Source: Actinomyces trachealis
GTDB taxonomy: Bacteria; Actinomycetota; Actinomycetes; Actinomycetales; Actinomycetaceae
Assembly (NCBI RefSeq): GCF_015711475.1
Contig: NZ_CP065027.1
Span: 1,984,001-2,048,000 of the forward strand
Reading direction: 5' to 3'
Length of the DNA: 64,000 nucleotides
In this document: one piece after another, positions 6,685 to 16,252 of the stretch
Numbering within the stretch: the first letter of the stretch is position 1
Layout of the letters: every line of letters begins with the position of its first letter
Program-made: the position numbers and the translations under genes
Notes under the pieces: generated by a model
Database searches by the model: none
Seen by the model: only the letters and a program-made list of their open reading frames with translations
What the model was told of the DNA's origin: nothing

Positions 6685-7794
6685 TCAGGCGGTGCGATCC
6701 ACCAGCAGACAGGCCAGCTTCTCCAACCCCTCGCGCACGACGCCGGTACGGGCAGCAGCATCCGCCAGTACCAGCTGCCGTGCGGCGTCGTCAACCACCC
6801 CGGCAGCATCTAGACGCTCTGCGGTCCCGGCGGCCACAGCCTCCTCCAGCCCTGTCAGCGCGGCGACAGCGTCCTGCGCCCAAGCGAATGCCATCTCCTG
6901 CGTACGCTCCAACACCGGGTGCTCCCGCAGCTTGGAGACCACCTTGGCCAATACAGCGTCGTCACCCAGATCCTCGGTGGAAAGGGCTGACAGGATCGAC
7001 TGTCCAGCCGAGTCCAGCGTGCCTGCCGCCAAGGCCTTGCGCAGGAGCAGCACCGGCATCGTATCTACGCCTTCACGCAGGTCGGTGCCTGGGGTCTTGC
7101 CTGTGGTCTGCGAGTCTGAGGTCAGGTCGATGACGTCGTCGGCCAGCTGGAAAGCCACCCCGATCCTCTCCCCGAACTCCTCCACGACCCGTTCGGTCTC
7201 CGCTCCGGCGTTGGTCAGCATGGCACCATAACGGGCTGCCACAGCAATCAGGGAACCGGTCTTGTCCGCAAGCACCTGGATGTAATGCTCCACCGGGTCC
7301 GTGCCGACAGGCCGGGGCAGCGTCTCATGGAGCTGGCCCATGCACAGTCGCTCGAAGGTGCGGGCATGCGCCAGCACCGCCTTTTGGCCCAGTGCGGCCA
7401 CAATCTGCGAAGCGCGGGACAGGAGCAGGTCGCCGGTAAGGATCGCGGCGGAATTGCCCCACACGGTCTGGGCGCTGGGGGCGCCACGGCGTAGTGGGGC
7501 GTCATCCATGACGTCGTCGTGGTAGAGCGTGGCGATATGCGTCAACTCCACCGTGACGCCAGCGTCCCGGACAGACTCACTGGTTGCCAGCTCAGGGTCA
7601 CCCAACTGGGCGGTCAGGAGGGCCAGGGCGGGCCTTAGACGCTTGCCGCCAGCGGCAGCCAGATGGGAAGTGGGGGCGTTGATCACCTCGTCCGCGCGGG
7701 AGACGACCTCCATTAACCGGGTCTCAACAGCCTCAAGGGCCGCAGCGAGCCGCCCCTCAAGATCCGGGGCGTCAAGCGGTAATGATCCGATCAC
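6685..7794 (-). CDS. Long-chain polyprenyl diphosphate synthase (menaquinone side chain)
   Basis: 369 residues, trans-isoprenyl diphosphate synthase family, condensing isopentenyl diphosphate units to the polyprenyl tail that MenA attaches to the naphthoquinone ring. The first aspartate-rich motif is in LYHDDVMDDAPLRRG and the second in QLADDVIDLTSD; GKRLRPAL near the N-terminus and GKTPGTDLREGVDTMP complete the signature. Its ATG overlaps the nuoN stop by 4 bp (ATGA), so it is probably the last gene of the nuo transcript, tying quinone-tail supply to the quinone reductase. Chain length (hepta- to deca-) cannot be told from sequence alone. Confidence 0.92.
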   Translation of the reverse strand: MIGSLPLDAPDLEGRLAAALEAVETRLMEVVSRADEVINAPTSHLAAAGGKRLRPALALLTAQLGDPELATSESVRDAGVTVELTHIATLYHDDVMDDAPLRRGAPSAQTVWGNSAAILTGDLLLSRASQIVAALGQKAVLAHARTFERLCMGQLHETLPRPVGTDPVEHYIQVLADKTGSLIAVAARYGAMLTNAGAETERVVEEFGERIGVAFQLADDVIDLTSDSQTTGKTPGTDLREGVDTMPVLLLRKALAAGTLDSAGQSILSALSTEDLGDDAVLAKVVSKLREHPVLERTQEMAFAWAQDAVAALTGLEEAVAAGTAERLDAAGVVDDAARQLVLADAAARTGVVREGLEKLACLLVDRTA

Positions 7795-9353
7795 GGGATG
7801 AGCATAGCGGCCTGGGTAAGGACCTCCAGCAAAGGCTCGGGCAGCACGCCGAAGGCCACCGTGATGAGCGCAGCGATCAGGATCGCAGCCGCAGCCGTGC
7901 CGTCAGAGGAGACGACGCCAGCCTCCTCCACCGGGTCGCGGAAGAACATCAGCACCATGAGGCGGACGTAGAAGAAGGCCGTGGCGGCCGAGGAGACCAC
8001 GGCGGCGATCACCAGCAGGATCGCACCGCCCTGGGCACCCGCCACAAAGACCTGGAACTTGGCGACGAACCCGGCAGTCAGCGGGATGCCTGCGAAGGAC
8101 AACAGGAACACGCCCATGGCGGCAGCCATCAGGGGACTGCGGCGGCCCAGACCCTGCCAGGCAACAAGCTCGGTGGCTTCCGCCCCCGGGGTTCCATCAT
8201 GGTTGACGCGCACCAGGGACACGATGCCAAAAGCACCGACCGTGGCCACGCCGTAGGCCAGCGAGTAGAACAGGATGGAGATCACGCCAAGTCGGCTAAA
8301 ACCGATCAGGCCAATCAGCATGAAGCCAGCGTGCGCGATGGCTGAGTACGCCAGCATCCGCTTGATATCCATCTGTACTATGCCAACCACCGTGCCCACG
8401 ACCATGGTCAGCAAGATGACGGTCCACAAGAAAGGTGCCAGGTCCCAGCCAAAGTTACCGGCCACCAGGTAGTAGAAGCGCACCAGGGCCAGGAAGGCTG
8501 CAGCCTTGACCCCTGCTGCCATGAAACCGGTGATGGGAGTGGGCGCCCCCTGGTAGACGTCCGGGCTCCAGGCATGGAAGGGGGCCGCAGCCACCTTGAA
8601 CAGCAGGCCCACGGTCACCAGGACTACACCCGCCAACACCAGCCAGTCCCCCCCAGCGGACTGGGAAGAGTTTATGGCGGTGGCTACGCCCGCGTAGGTG
8701 ATGCGGCCGGAGAAGCCATACAGGAGCGCGGCACCCATGAGCAGGAAGGCGGAAGCGAAAGAGCCCAGCACGAAGTACTTCAGTGCGGCCTCCTGGGACA
8801 GCAGGCGGCGGTGGCGGGCGGTGGCCGCCAACACATACAACGGCAGGGACACGAGCTCCAAGGTGACAAACAGGGAGATGAAGTCGGTCGCCAAGGGGAA
8901 CAACATCATGCCAGCCAGAGAGAACAAAGCCAGCGGGTAAACCTCAGAGGTGGTCCAGCCCGCGTGCAAGGACTCAGTCTCCTCAGCGGAGCCGGGGCGG
9001 TCGGCGGCCTGGGCGGCGAAGGCGCCGTCGTTGGCACTGGTGCGGTCCCCCATCACCAGCAGTGAGAGGAAACCAATGACCAGGATGATGCCCTGGGCGC
9101 ACACCGCGAAGGTGTCCTCAGACAGCCCCCCGGTGATGGTGCCAAAGGTGCCTGAGGTTACCTGAAACCAACGGCTACCAATGGCGACGGCGGCACCCAG
9201 CACCGCCAGCACGGCGAGCGCCAGTTGGGTGACAGGGCGGACTGAGCGCGGGGCCAAAGCCTCCACGAGCACGCCGAGCAGCGCAGCACCAGCCACGATC
9301 AGGACTGGGACCAACGCCGACCAGGCGATTGACGGGGCGGTGAAGGTGCTCAC
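7791..9353 (-). CDS. nuoN: NADH-quinone oxidoreductase subunit N
   Basis: 520 residues, one of three Mrp-antiporter-like proton-pumping subunits of complex I. It is almost wholly hydrophobic with about 14 predicted helices; the conserved region with a discontinuous helix and a buried lysine is seen around FKVAAAPFHAWSPDVYQGAPTP, and VQMDIKRMLAYSAIAHAGFM carries the second family signature. The start overlaps the nuoM stop (ATGA at 9350-9353). Confidence 0.95.
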   Translation of the reverse strand: MSTFTAPSIAWSALVPVLIVAGAALLGVLVEALAPRSVRPVTQLALAVLAVLGAAVAIGSRWFQVTSGTFGTITGGLSEDTFAVCAQGIILVIGFLSLLVMGDRTSANDGAFAAQAADRPGSAEETESLHAGWTTSEVYPLALFSLAGMMLFPLATDFISLFVTLELVSLPLYVLAATARHRRLLSQEAALKYFVLGSFASAFLLMGAALLYGFSGRITYAGVATAINSSQSAGGDWLVLAGVVLVTVGLLFKVAAAPFHAWSPDVYQGAPTPITGFMAAGVKAAAFLALVRFYYLVAGNFGWDLAPFLWTVILLTMVVGTVVGIVQMDIKRMLAYSAIAHAGFMLIGLIGFSRLGVISILFYSLAYGVATVGAFGIVSLVRVNHDGTPGAEATELVAWQGLGRRSPLMAAAMGVFLLSFAGIPLTAGFVAKFQVFVAGAQGGAILLVIAAVVSSAATAFFYVRLMVLMFFRDPVEEAGVVSSDGTAAAAILIAALITVAFGVLPEPLLEVLTQAAMLIP

Positions 9354-10885
9354 TTGTTGCTCCCTTCAGAGGCGGTGAGCGGGCTGGCGGGAGCGGCGGC
9401 CTGGACTGGTGCGGTGGTCGCAGCAGTGACCTGCTCAGCGACGGTGTTAAAGCCGTCGGTCAGCACGAAGGGTGCCAAACCAAGGACGAACATAGCGATA
9501 ATCACCGGGGTGAGCACCGCCTTCTCCCGCAGGTCTAGATCAGACAGGCCGACGCGCTCCACGGCGGGGGCACCGGTGAAAACCCGCTGGTAAGGCAGGA
9601 GGATGTAGACGGCGGCGATCACCACACCGGCCAGTCCCACGACGCCCAAGGCGATAGAGCGGGAGAAAGTGCCGGTCAGGACCATCCACTCCGGAACGAA
9701 GCCGGACAGGCCGGGCAAAGCGATAGAAGCCAGGCCGGAGACCAGGAAGGTTCCGGCGAGCACCGGCATGACGCGCGCCATACCGCCGAGTTCGCTGATG
9801 CGGGTGGTGCCGGTACGGCGGGCCAGGAAGCCGACCGTCAGGTAGAGGCCCGCAATGGACAGGCCATGGGCGACCATGTAGAGCATGGCTCCAGTGGCGG
9901 CCACCTGGGAACCGATGAAGATGCCCATGACGATGAAGCCAAAGTGGCTGATCGAGGTGAAGGAGATCATCCGGTAGAGGTCATCCTGGCCGATGGCCAG
10001 CAGGGCGCCCCAGATGATGGAGATGGCAGCCAGCAACAGCACCACGGGCGCGGCCCAGCGCGAAGCCTCCGGGAACAAAGGCAAGCACAGGGTGATCATG
10101 CCGTAGGTGCCAATCTTGTCCAGCACACCGATCAGCAGGACGGAGGTGCCTGGGGTGGCCTGCTCCGCAGTGTCAGGCAGCCAGGTGTGCACCGGGAACA
10201 TGGGAGCCTTGATCGCAAAGGCCACCATGAAGCTGATAAACATCCAGCGGGCAGCGCCGGTGGAGGCACTCACATGACCGGCCAAGGTGTCCACCACGTA
10301 GGTGAACTGGCCGTTAGAGCCGAACACCGGCAAGGCGACGACGCCAACCAGCATGACCAGACCGCCAGCCAGGGAGTACAGCAGGAACTTCAGGGCGGCG
10401 CGCTGGCGCAACGGCCCACCAAAGTGCCCGATGAGGAAGTACACCGGGACCAGCATGGCTTCGAAGCAGATGTAGAACAGGAAGATGTCCCGGGCAGTGA
10501 AGATCACCACCATGAAAGCCTCCAGCGCCAATACCAGGGCGGTGAAGCTGCCCTGGCGGTCTGCGGGAACCTCACCCCAGGAGGCCAGCAAGACCAGCGG
10601 CACCAGGAACACGGCTAGCAGCAACATGGCTAGGCCCAGGGCATTCACGCCCAAGGTCCAGGTGACGCCCAGTGCAGGAATCCACTGGTAGGACTCTATG
10701 AGCTGGACCGTGCCGGGGTCGCCCCGGTTGAAGGCGGCGAGCGCCCAGACGCCCAACGCCAGGGCGACCAGGGAGAAGACCAGGCCAATCTCCCGCGCGA
10801 AGCTGCGCAACCACGGGACCACGGCGGCCCCGATCAGTGGGATGACCACCATGATGGTCAGAATGTGTGCATTCATCGACTGCAT
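9350..10885 (-). CDS. nuoM: NADH-quinone oxidoreductase subunit M
   Basis: 511 residues, antiporter-like membrane subunit of complex I. Key motifs are FYICFEAMLVPVYFLIGHFG (glutamate in helix 5), KAPMFPVHTWLPDTAEQATP, and QDDLYRMISFTSISHFGFI. It starts 6 bp after the nuoL stop and overlaps nuoN. Length and motif order match functional NuoM. Confidence 0.96.
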   Translation of the reverse strand: MQSMNAHILTIMVVIPLIGAAVVPWLRSFAREIGLVFSLVALALGVWALAAFNRGDPGTVQLIESYQWIPALGVTWTLGVNALGLAMLLLAVFLVPLVLLASWGEVPADRQGSFTALVLALEAFMVVIFTARDIFLFYICFEAMLVPVYFLIGHFGGPLRQRAALKFLLYSLAGGLVMLVGVVALPVFGSNGQFTYVVDTLAGHVSASTGAARWMFISFMVAFAIKAPMFPVHTWLPDTAEQATPGTSVLLIGVLDKIGTYGMITLCLPLFPEASRWAAPVVLLLAAISIIWGALLAIGQDDLYRMISFTSISHFGFIVMGIFIGSQVAATGAMLYMVAHGLSIAGLYLTVGFLARRTGTTRISELGGMARVMPVLAGTFLVSGLASIALPGLSGFVPEWMVLTGTFSRSIALGVVGLAGVVIAAVYILLPYQRVFTGAPAVERVGLSDLDLREKAVLTPVIIAMFVLGLAPFVLTDGFNTVAEQVTAATTAPVQAAAPASPLTASEGSNK

Positions 10886-10890
10886 ACCTC

Positions 10891-12906
10891 TCAGAGCCTG
10901 GTGGCCAGGACGGCGACAAGTGCAAGGACAGTGCCGCCGAGCATGTAGCCGGCGTAGGAGCGGACATATCCGGACTCGGTGCGTCGCACGAGCTGCCCCA
11001 GGGCGGCGGTGCCGGTCCCCAGGCCCTCGACGGCGGCGTCTATGCCAAGTTCGTCAGCGGCGGTGGTGGCCCAGACGACTCCGGCACCCGGGTGCATGAC
11101 CAGGCCCTCGTTGATGGTGTCCTGGTAGAGGTCCTTGCGGGCCGCCTTAACCAGGGCGTTGGCGGGCTGGAGCACGGTGGGAACCGGGCGGCGCACGTAC
11201 ATGCCGTAGGCCACCAGCACACCGACGACCACCAGTCCCAAGGTTAGGCCCATCAGGACCGGCACCGGTAGGACGGGCTCGCCGTGCTCGGCGTGGCCAG
11301 TGACCGGCTCAAGCCAGTGTACGAAGCCATCACCAATGGAGAGTAGACCGCCCAGGCCCACAGAGAAGACGGAGAGGATCACCAGTGGCGCGGTCATCAT
11401 CCAGCCGGACTCGTGGGGGTGGACCGGGCCTTCGACGTCGTCCTCTGTGGTCCAGCGCGGCTCACCGTGGAAGATCATGAAGAATAGGCGTGACATGTAG
11501 AAGGCAGTCAGGCCCGCACCAAACAGGGCGATAGCCCCTAGAATCCAGGGCTTTGCTCCCTCTCCCATGAAGGCTGCCTCAATAATCTTGTCCTTGGACC
11601 AGAAGCCGGAGAAGGGAGGGACGCCTAAGATCGCCAGCCAGCCGATAAACATAGTGATCCAGGTGGTTTTCATGACCTTGGACAGGCCACCGAAATGGCG
11701 CATGTCCACCTGGTCGCTCATGGCGTGCATGACTGAACCAGCACCGAGGAACAGCTGGGCCTTGAAGAAGCCGTGGGTCAGCAGGTGGAAGATCGCGAAG
11801 GCGTAGCCGATGGGGCCCAGCCCCGCACCCAACATCATGTAACCGATCTGGCTCATGGTGGAGGCGGCCAAGACCTTCTTCATATCGTCCTTGGCGGCAC
11901 CGACGACCGCTCCGAGCAGCAGGGTGATGGCGCCGATGATGGCGACGGCGAGCTGGGCGGAAGGGGAAGCCTGGAAGATCGCGCCGGAGCGGACCACCAG
12001 GTACACACCGGCGGTAACCATGGTGGCCGCGTGGATGAGGGCAGACACGGGGGTGGGGCCAGCCATTGCATCACCCAGCCAGGCCTGCAGCGGGAACTGG
12101 GCGGACTTGCCGCAGGCGGCTAGCAGTAGGCAGAAGCCGATGGCGGTGGCCCAGGCGGGGCTGAGCACACCGGTGGTGGCGGAGGGCAGTACCTGGGTGA
12201 AGGCCACTGAGTGGACCTGGGAGACCATGGCCATCATGGCGGCCAGTAGGCCGAGGTCACCCACACGGTTCATCAGGAAGGCTTTCTTGGCGGCGGCCGC
12301 GTTTTCGCGGCTGGTGACCTGTTGGCGCTGCGGCGCATCGGCGTCGGCGGTGTTCCAGAAGCCGATTAGCAGGTAGGAGGCCAGGCCCACGCCCTCCCAG
12401 CCGACGAAGACCACGACGTAGGAGGAGCCCAGCACAAGGGTGAGCATCGCGGCCACGAACAGGTTTAGGTAGGAGAAGAAGCGGCGGCGGTCCCGGTCGT
12501 GGGACATGTAGGCCACGGAATAGAGGTGGATCAGGGAGCCAACGAAGGTCACTAGACCCACGAAGGTTAGGGACAGCGGGTCCAGGCGCAGGCCGAGATC
12601 AACTTTGAGGTCACCGGCGGAGAACCAGCGCCACAGCTCCAGCTCCATGACCCGCTCTGCAGCGGGCAGGCGCAACATCTGCCCGATGATGGTCAGGCCC
12701 AGCAGGGCGGAGAACACGGCGGCGCTCAGGCCGAGCCAGTGCCCCCAGGCGTCGCTACGCCGTCCGGCCAGCAGCAGAACGGCGGCGGAGGCGGCAGGGA
12801 CGGCGATCAGCAGCCAAGCCAACGCGGCGGGGCCATATGCCGCGTGCACGCCAGCGCTGCCTGTGGCAGCGTGCGCGAGAGGAGCAAGGGCGGATGTGAG
12901 CATCAC
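10891..12906 (-). CDS. nuoL: NADH-quinone oxidoreductase subunit L
   Basis: 671 residues, the distal antiporter-like proton-pumping subunit with the long lateral helix at its C-terminus. Signature blocks are VFVGWEGVGLASYLLIGFW, KSAQFPLQAWLGDAMAGPTP and AAKDDMKKVLAASTMSQIGY. The C-terminal 130 residues (after YGMYVRRPVPT) form the connecting arm. It starts 9 bp after nuoK ends. Confidence 0.96.
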   Translation of the reverse strand: MMLTSALAPLAHAATGSAGVHAAYGPAALAWLLIAVPAASAAVLLLAGRRSDAWGHWLGLSAAVFSALLGLTIIGQMLRLPAAERVMELELWRWFSAGDLKVDLGLRLDPLSLTFVGLVTFVGSLIHLYSVAYMSHDRDRRRFFSYLNLFVAAMLTLVLGSSYVVVFVGWEGVGLASYLLIGFWNTADADAPQRQQVTSRENAAAAKKAFLMNRVGDLGLLAAMMAMVSQVHSVAFTQVLPSATTGVLSPAWATAIGFCLLLAACGKSAQFPLQAWLGDAMAGPTPVSALIHAATMVTAGVYLVVRSGAIFQASPSAQLAVAIIGAITLLLGAVVGAAKDDMKKVLAASTMSQIGYMMLGAGLGPIGYAFAIFHLLTHGFFKAQLFLGAGSVMHAMSDQVDMRHFGGLSKVMKTTWITMFIGWLAILGVPPFSGFWSKDKIIEAAFMGEGAKPWILGAIALFGAGLTAFYMSRLFFMIFHGEPRWTTEDDVEGPVHPHESGWMMTAPLVILSVFSVGLGGLLSIGDGFVHWLEPVTGHAEHGEPVLPVPVLMGLTLGLVVVGVLVAYGMYVRRPVPTVLQPANALVKAARKDLYQDTINEGLVMHPGAGVVWATTAADELGIDAAVEGLGTGTAALGQLVRRTESGYVRSYAGYMLGGTVLALVAVLATRL

Positions 12907-12914
12907 GTGGCCTC

Positions 12915-13220
12915 TCAGTTCTTGAGCAGGTTCTCGTCGTCAACCGACGTCGACCTGCGGGTACGGAAGATGGACACGATGATCGCCAGGCCAATGACAA
13001 CCTCCGCAGCAGCCACCACCATCACGAAGAAGGCGAAGACCTGGCCGGTCAGGTTGCCGTGGATGCGGGAGAAGGTCACCAGGACCAGGTTGACGGCGTT
13101 GAGCATCATCTCCACGCCCATCAGCTCGATGACCGCGTTGCGGCGTAGGAGCACGGTCAGGGCGCCCAGGGCGAACAGGACCCCGGCGAGGATGATGTAG
13201 GCGGTTACGGGGACGCTCAC
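12915..13220 (-). CDS. nuoK: NADH-quinone oxidoreductase subunit K
   Basis: 101 residues with three transmembrane helices, the normal NuoK size. Both membrane glutamates essential for proton transfer are present in [15 protein letters not shown] and in [11 protein letters not shown]. The start overlaps the nuoJ stop by 4 bp. Confidence 0.96.
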   Translation of the reverse strand: MSVPVTAYIILAGVLFALGALTVLLRRNAVIELMGVEMMLNAVNLVLVTFSRIHGNLTGQVFAFFVMVVAAAEVVIGLAIIVSIFRTRRSTSVDDENLLKN

Positions 13221-14179
13221 TTCGTGTCCTCCTTGCTGCTCTCAGCCGGGCCGGACGGCACCTGGGGGGCCTTGGCGCGGGACACGGGCTGGCTGACGCG
13301 GGGGGCGGCGGCGCCGGGCATGGATTCCATACCGGACTGTCCCACCTGGTTGCTGTGCACCTGTTTGCCTGCGCGCTGCTCGGCGGCGATGCCGGGGGCG
13401 ACGTCGGCCAGCTCCAGGTTCTGCCCGCGGGCCACCAGGGGGCGGGGCACGGAGTCAGTTAGGACCTGGCCGCTGGCAGCCAGGGCGGGAGCGGCAGCAG
13501 TATTGGTGGAGGCGTAGACGCCGGGCACGGGCTTCTGGCCCGGGTGAGTGCCGTCCTTGGCGTAGGCGCGCATACGCTCCTCCATCAGCTCACGCTGAGT
13601 GGTCTTGGGGCGTATGCGGTCGCGATGGGTGAGGGTCAGGGCGCCCAGGGCGGCGACCACGAGTAACAGGCCGGTAACCTCCATGATGACGACGTGCTCA
13701 CCAAAGAGTGCCAGGCCCAGGCTCTGGGGGGTGGCCAGCTCGCCACGCTGGAGTCCACGGACATCCCTCAGGTCGGTGGCTAGCACGGCAGCACCGATGC
13801 AGGCGGCCAGGCCCAGGCCGCCGAGGACGGCCAGCGGGGTTTGTAGCGGGGAGGAGGTGCCGGCGGTGGGCTCGTCACCACCGACACCCACCAGCATGAT
13901 CACGAACATAACCAGGGTCATCACGGCGCCGGTGTAAACGACCACCTGGGTGACCCCCATGAATGGGGCCTCATTGGCCAGGTAGAGGATTGCCAGGCAG
14001 ATCATGATCGCGATCATGTTGATGGCGGCATGCACGGCCCGGCGGGCAGTGAGTACCCCCACCCCGCAGACGACTATCACCAGCGCGGTGGCCCCGAACA
14101 GCAGAGTTTCCCCTGTGGAAAGGGCCCCGGTGGGGCTGACCGCGGCGGGCAGCAGGGCGGAGGCAAGCTGGGCGTTCAC
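13217..14179 (-). CDS. nuoJ: NADH-quinone oxidoreductase subunit J, with long C-terminal extension
   Basis: 320 residues from a GTG start at 14179 that overlaps the nuoI stop (GTGA). The first ~190 residues are the five-helix NuoJ membrane protein ([20 protein letters not shown] is the conserved helix 3). The remaining ~130 residues are hydrophilic, rich in Ala, Pro and Ser, with no recognised domain, ending [13 protein letters not shown]; longer NuoJ tails are known in actinobacteria. The tail is expected in the cytoplasm or at the membrane surface with unknown function. Confidence 0.93.
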   Translation of the reverse strand: MNAQLASALLPAAVSPTGALSTGETLLFGATALVIVVCGVGVLTARRAVHAAINMIAIMICLAILYLANEAPFMGVTQVVVYTGAVMTLVMFVIMLVGVGGDEPTAGTSSPLQTPLAVLGGLGLAACIGAAVLATDLRDVRGLQRGELATPQSLGLALFGEHVVIMEVTGLLLVVAALGALTLTHRDRIRPKTTQRELMEERMRAYAKDGTHPGQKPVPGVYASTNTAAAPALAASGQVLTDSVPRPLVARGQNLELADVAPGIAAEQRAGKQVHSNQVGQSGMESMPGAAAPRVSQPVSRAKAPQVPSGPAESSKEDTK

Positions 14180-14865
14180 AGGTGGGCCTCCTTCGCAGCT
14201 TGTGGAGCGGGGACGGTTTTGACGCCGCCGAGGGTAGGGTCGTCGGGCCGGTGGGCGCGTACCCATGCGGCCTGCGCCTGAGTGGGGCCGGTGACGGCAC
14301 CACGGTAGTAGTCGCCGTCCTCGGTGCCCTCAACCATGGGGTGAGGTGTGGCCAGCGCACCCTCGGGCACGGGGGCGAGCAGGTTCTGCTTCTCATAGAT
14401 CAAACCGTTGCGGTTAGGGCCGACCAGCTCCTCGATCTCGTGCGTCATGGTCAGGGCGCGCGTGGGGCAGGCCTCGATGCACAGGCCACAGAAGATGCAG
14501 CGCAGATAGTTGATCTGGTACACGCGGCCGTAGCGCTCCCCTGGGGAGTACTGCTCCTCGGGGGTGTTGGCGGCGGCCTCCACATAGATGGCGTCGGCGG
14601 GGCAGGCCCAGGCGCACAGCTCGCAGCCGATGCACTTTTCCAGGCCGTCGTCGTAGCGGTTGAGCTGGTGGCGCCCGTGGTAGCGCGGCATCAGGTGGGC
14701 GGGCTCAAAGGGGTACTGCTCGGTGACCGTGGGCCGGAAGATCGAGGAGATGGTGACGCCGTACCCGGCCACGGGCGCGAAAACACGGCCCAGGAATCCG
14801 GGCTCGTCACGCAGCCACTGGTCATGGTCCGTGTGACCCTGCTTATTGGGCTTGGTGTCAGTCAT
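14176..14865 (-). CDS. nuoI: NADH-quinone oxidoreductase subunit I (2 x 4Fe-4S)
   Basis: 229 residues. Two ferredoxin-type clusters are encoded by [20 protein letters not shown] and [19 protein letters not shown], the N6a and N6b centres that pass electrons toward NuoB. The ATG at 14865 overlaps the end of nuoH by 8 bp. The C-terminal 60 residues are longer than in proteobacterial NuoI, as is common in actinobacteria. Confidence 0.96.
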   Translation of the reverse strand: MTDTKPNKQGHTDHDQWLRDEPGFLGRVFAPVAGYGVTISSIFRPTVTEQYPFEPAHLMPRYHGRHQLNRYDDGLEKCIGCELCAWACPADAIYVEAAANTPEEQYSPGERYGRVYQINYLRCIFCGLCIEACPTRALTMTHEIEELVGPNRNGLIYEKQNLLAPVPEGALATPHPMVEGTEDGDYYRGAVTGPTQAQAAWVRAHRPDDPTLGGVKTVPAPQAAKEAHL

Positions 14866-16252
14866 CGGTTCCCTCCTGGACGTCGACGTCGGGGGTGGTC
14901 TGGAGGTGGGCGGCCATCTGCTGCTCGCGGCGTGCCTGGCGTGGGGAGGTAGGTAAGGTCTGGCCGGGCAGCGGGGGGACGGGGAATCCACCCGCGAAGG
15001 CGTCGATCTCCTCACCGGGGATGATTAGGGTGCCGTCGCCAGAGAGCATGCGCTCGTGCGACTCATCCTGGTCTCCGCTGGGGATCACGAACAGCAGAAT
15101 CAATGCGACAACCAGGATCCCGGCACTCACGGCCATCATGGCGGTGAAGGAAACGCCGGTGAAGGAGCGGGAGCCCTGGACTAGGGCCACGATCACGAAC
15201 CAGGCCAGGGCTACGGGGATCAGGAACTTCCAGCCGAAAGCCATGAAGTGGTCGTAGCGGAAGCGGACCAGGGTGCCGCGGGTGATGATCATGAGGAGCA
15301 TCAGGCACCAGACCTTGCCGATGAACCAAAGCATCGGCCACCAGCCCTCATTTGCGCCCGGCCAGAAGGAGGACAGGATGAAGGAGCGCCAGCCGCCCAG
15401 GAACAGGGTCACGCACACGGCGGAGACGTTGAACATGTTGATGTACTCGCCCAGGAAGTACCAGGCGAACTTCATGGAGGAGTACTCCACCATGTGTCCG
15501 GCCACCAGCTCTCCTTCAGCCTCAGGCAGGTCGAAGGGCAGGCGGTTGACCTCCGCGACCATGGAGATCACGTAGATGATGAAGCTGGGGGCGATGCCGA
15601 GAGCCCACCACAAGGCGGTCTGGGAGTCCACGATGCCGGAGGTGGACATGGTGCCGGAGACCAGGAAGACGGAGAGGATCGCCAAACTCATGGAGAGTTC
15701 GTAGGAGATGACCTGCGCGGCGGAGCGGACAGCACCGAGCAGAGGGTAGGTGGAGTGGGTGGACCAGCCGCCGAGGATGATGCCGTAGATGCCGAAGGAG
15801 CTGACGGCCAGCACGTAGAGCACAGCCACCGGGAAGTCGGTCAGTTGCAACGGGGTGGAGTGGCCGAAGATCGAAACCTGCGGGCCGAAGGGGATGATTG
15901 CGAAGATCATGAAGGCGCTGAAGGCGGCGATCATCGGGGCCAGCATGTAGGAGAGCTTTTCCGCCCCCGCCAGCCAGAAGTCCTCCTTGAGGATCAGCTT
16001 GGTGGCGTCAGCGATCAACTGGGGCAGGCCTAGGGGTCCGTTGACGTTGGGACCGGGACGGGTCTGGATGCGTCCCAGGACACGCCGCTCCGCCCAGATC
16101 GCCATAATGACGCTGAGGATCAGGAACAGCAGGATAAACACGGCTTTGAGGACTGACAGCCACCAGGTCTCTTCGGTGAAGTCAGCCACGACGCCGTCCA
16201 ACCGTGAGGTTGGAACGGTCAGCAGGCCGGGGATGAGGGTCGCGGGGCTCAC
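14858..16252 (-). CDS. nuoH: NADH-quinone oxidoreductase subunit H
   Basis: 464 residues from GTG at 16252, overlapping the nuoG stop (GTGA). NuoH lines the quinone entry tunnel: [20 protein letters not shown], then [20 protein letters not shown] with the conserved acidic loop, then [18 protein letters not shown]. About eight transmembrane helices are evident. The last ~70 residues are a hydrophilic tail typical of high-GC Gram-positives. Confidence 0.95.
   Translation of the reverse strand: MSPATLIPGLLTVPTSRLDGVVADFTEETWWLSVLKAVFILLFLILSVIMAIWAERRVLGRIQTRPGPNVNGPLGLPQLIADATKLILKEDFWLAGAEKLSYMLAPMIAAFSAFMIFAIIPFGPQVSIFGHSTPLQLTDFPVAVLYVLAVSSFGIYGIILGGWSTHSTYPLLGAVRSAAQVISYELSMSLAILSVFLVSGTMSTSGIVDSQTALWWALGIAPSFIIYVISMVAEVNRLPFDLPEAEGELVAGHMVEYSSMKFAWYFLGEYINMFNVSAVCVTLFLGGWRSFILSSFWPGANEGWWPMLWFIGKVWCLMLLMIITRGTLVRFRYDHFMAFGWKFLIPVALAWFVIVALVQGSRSFTGVSFTAMMAVSAGILVVALILLFVIPSGDQDESHERMLSGDGTLIIPGEEIDAFAGGFPVPPLPGQTLPTSPRQARREQQMAAHLQTTPDVDVQEGTDD

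Noticed and set aside
8574..12376. Long plus-strand open frames opposite nuoL-nuoN
   Set aside because: They are antisense shadows of high-GC coding sequence with Gln/His/Gly-rich products and no ribosome-binding sites.
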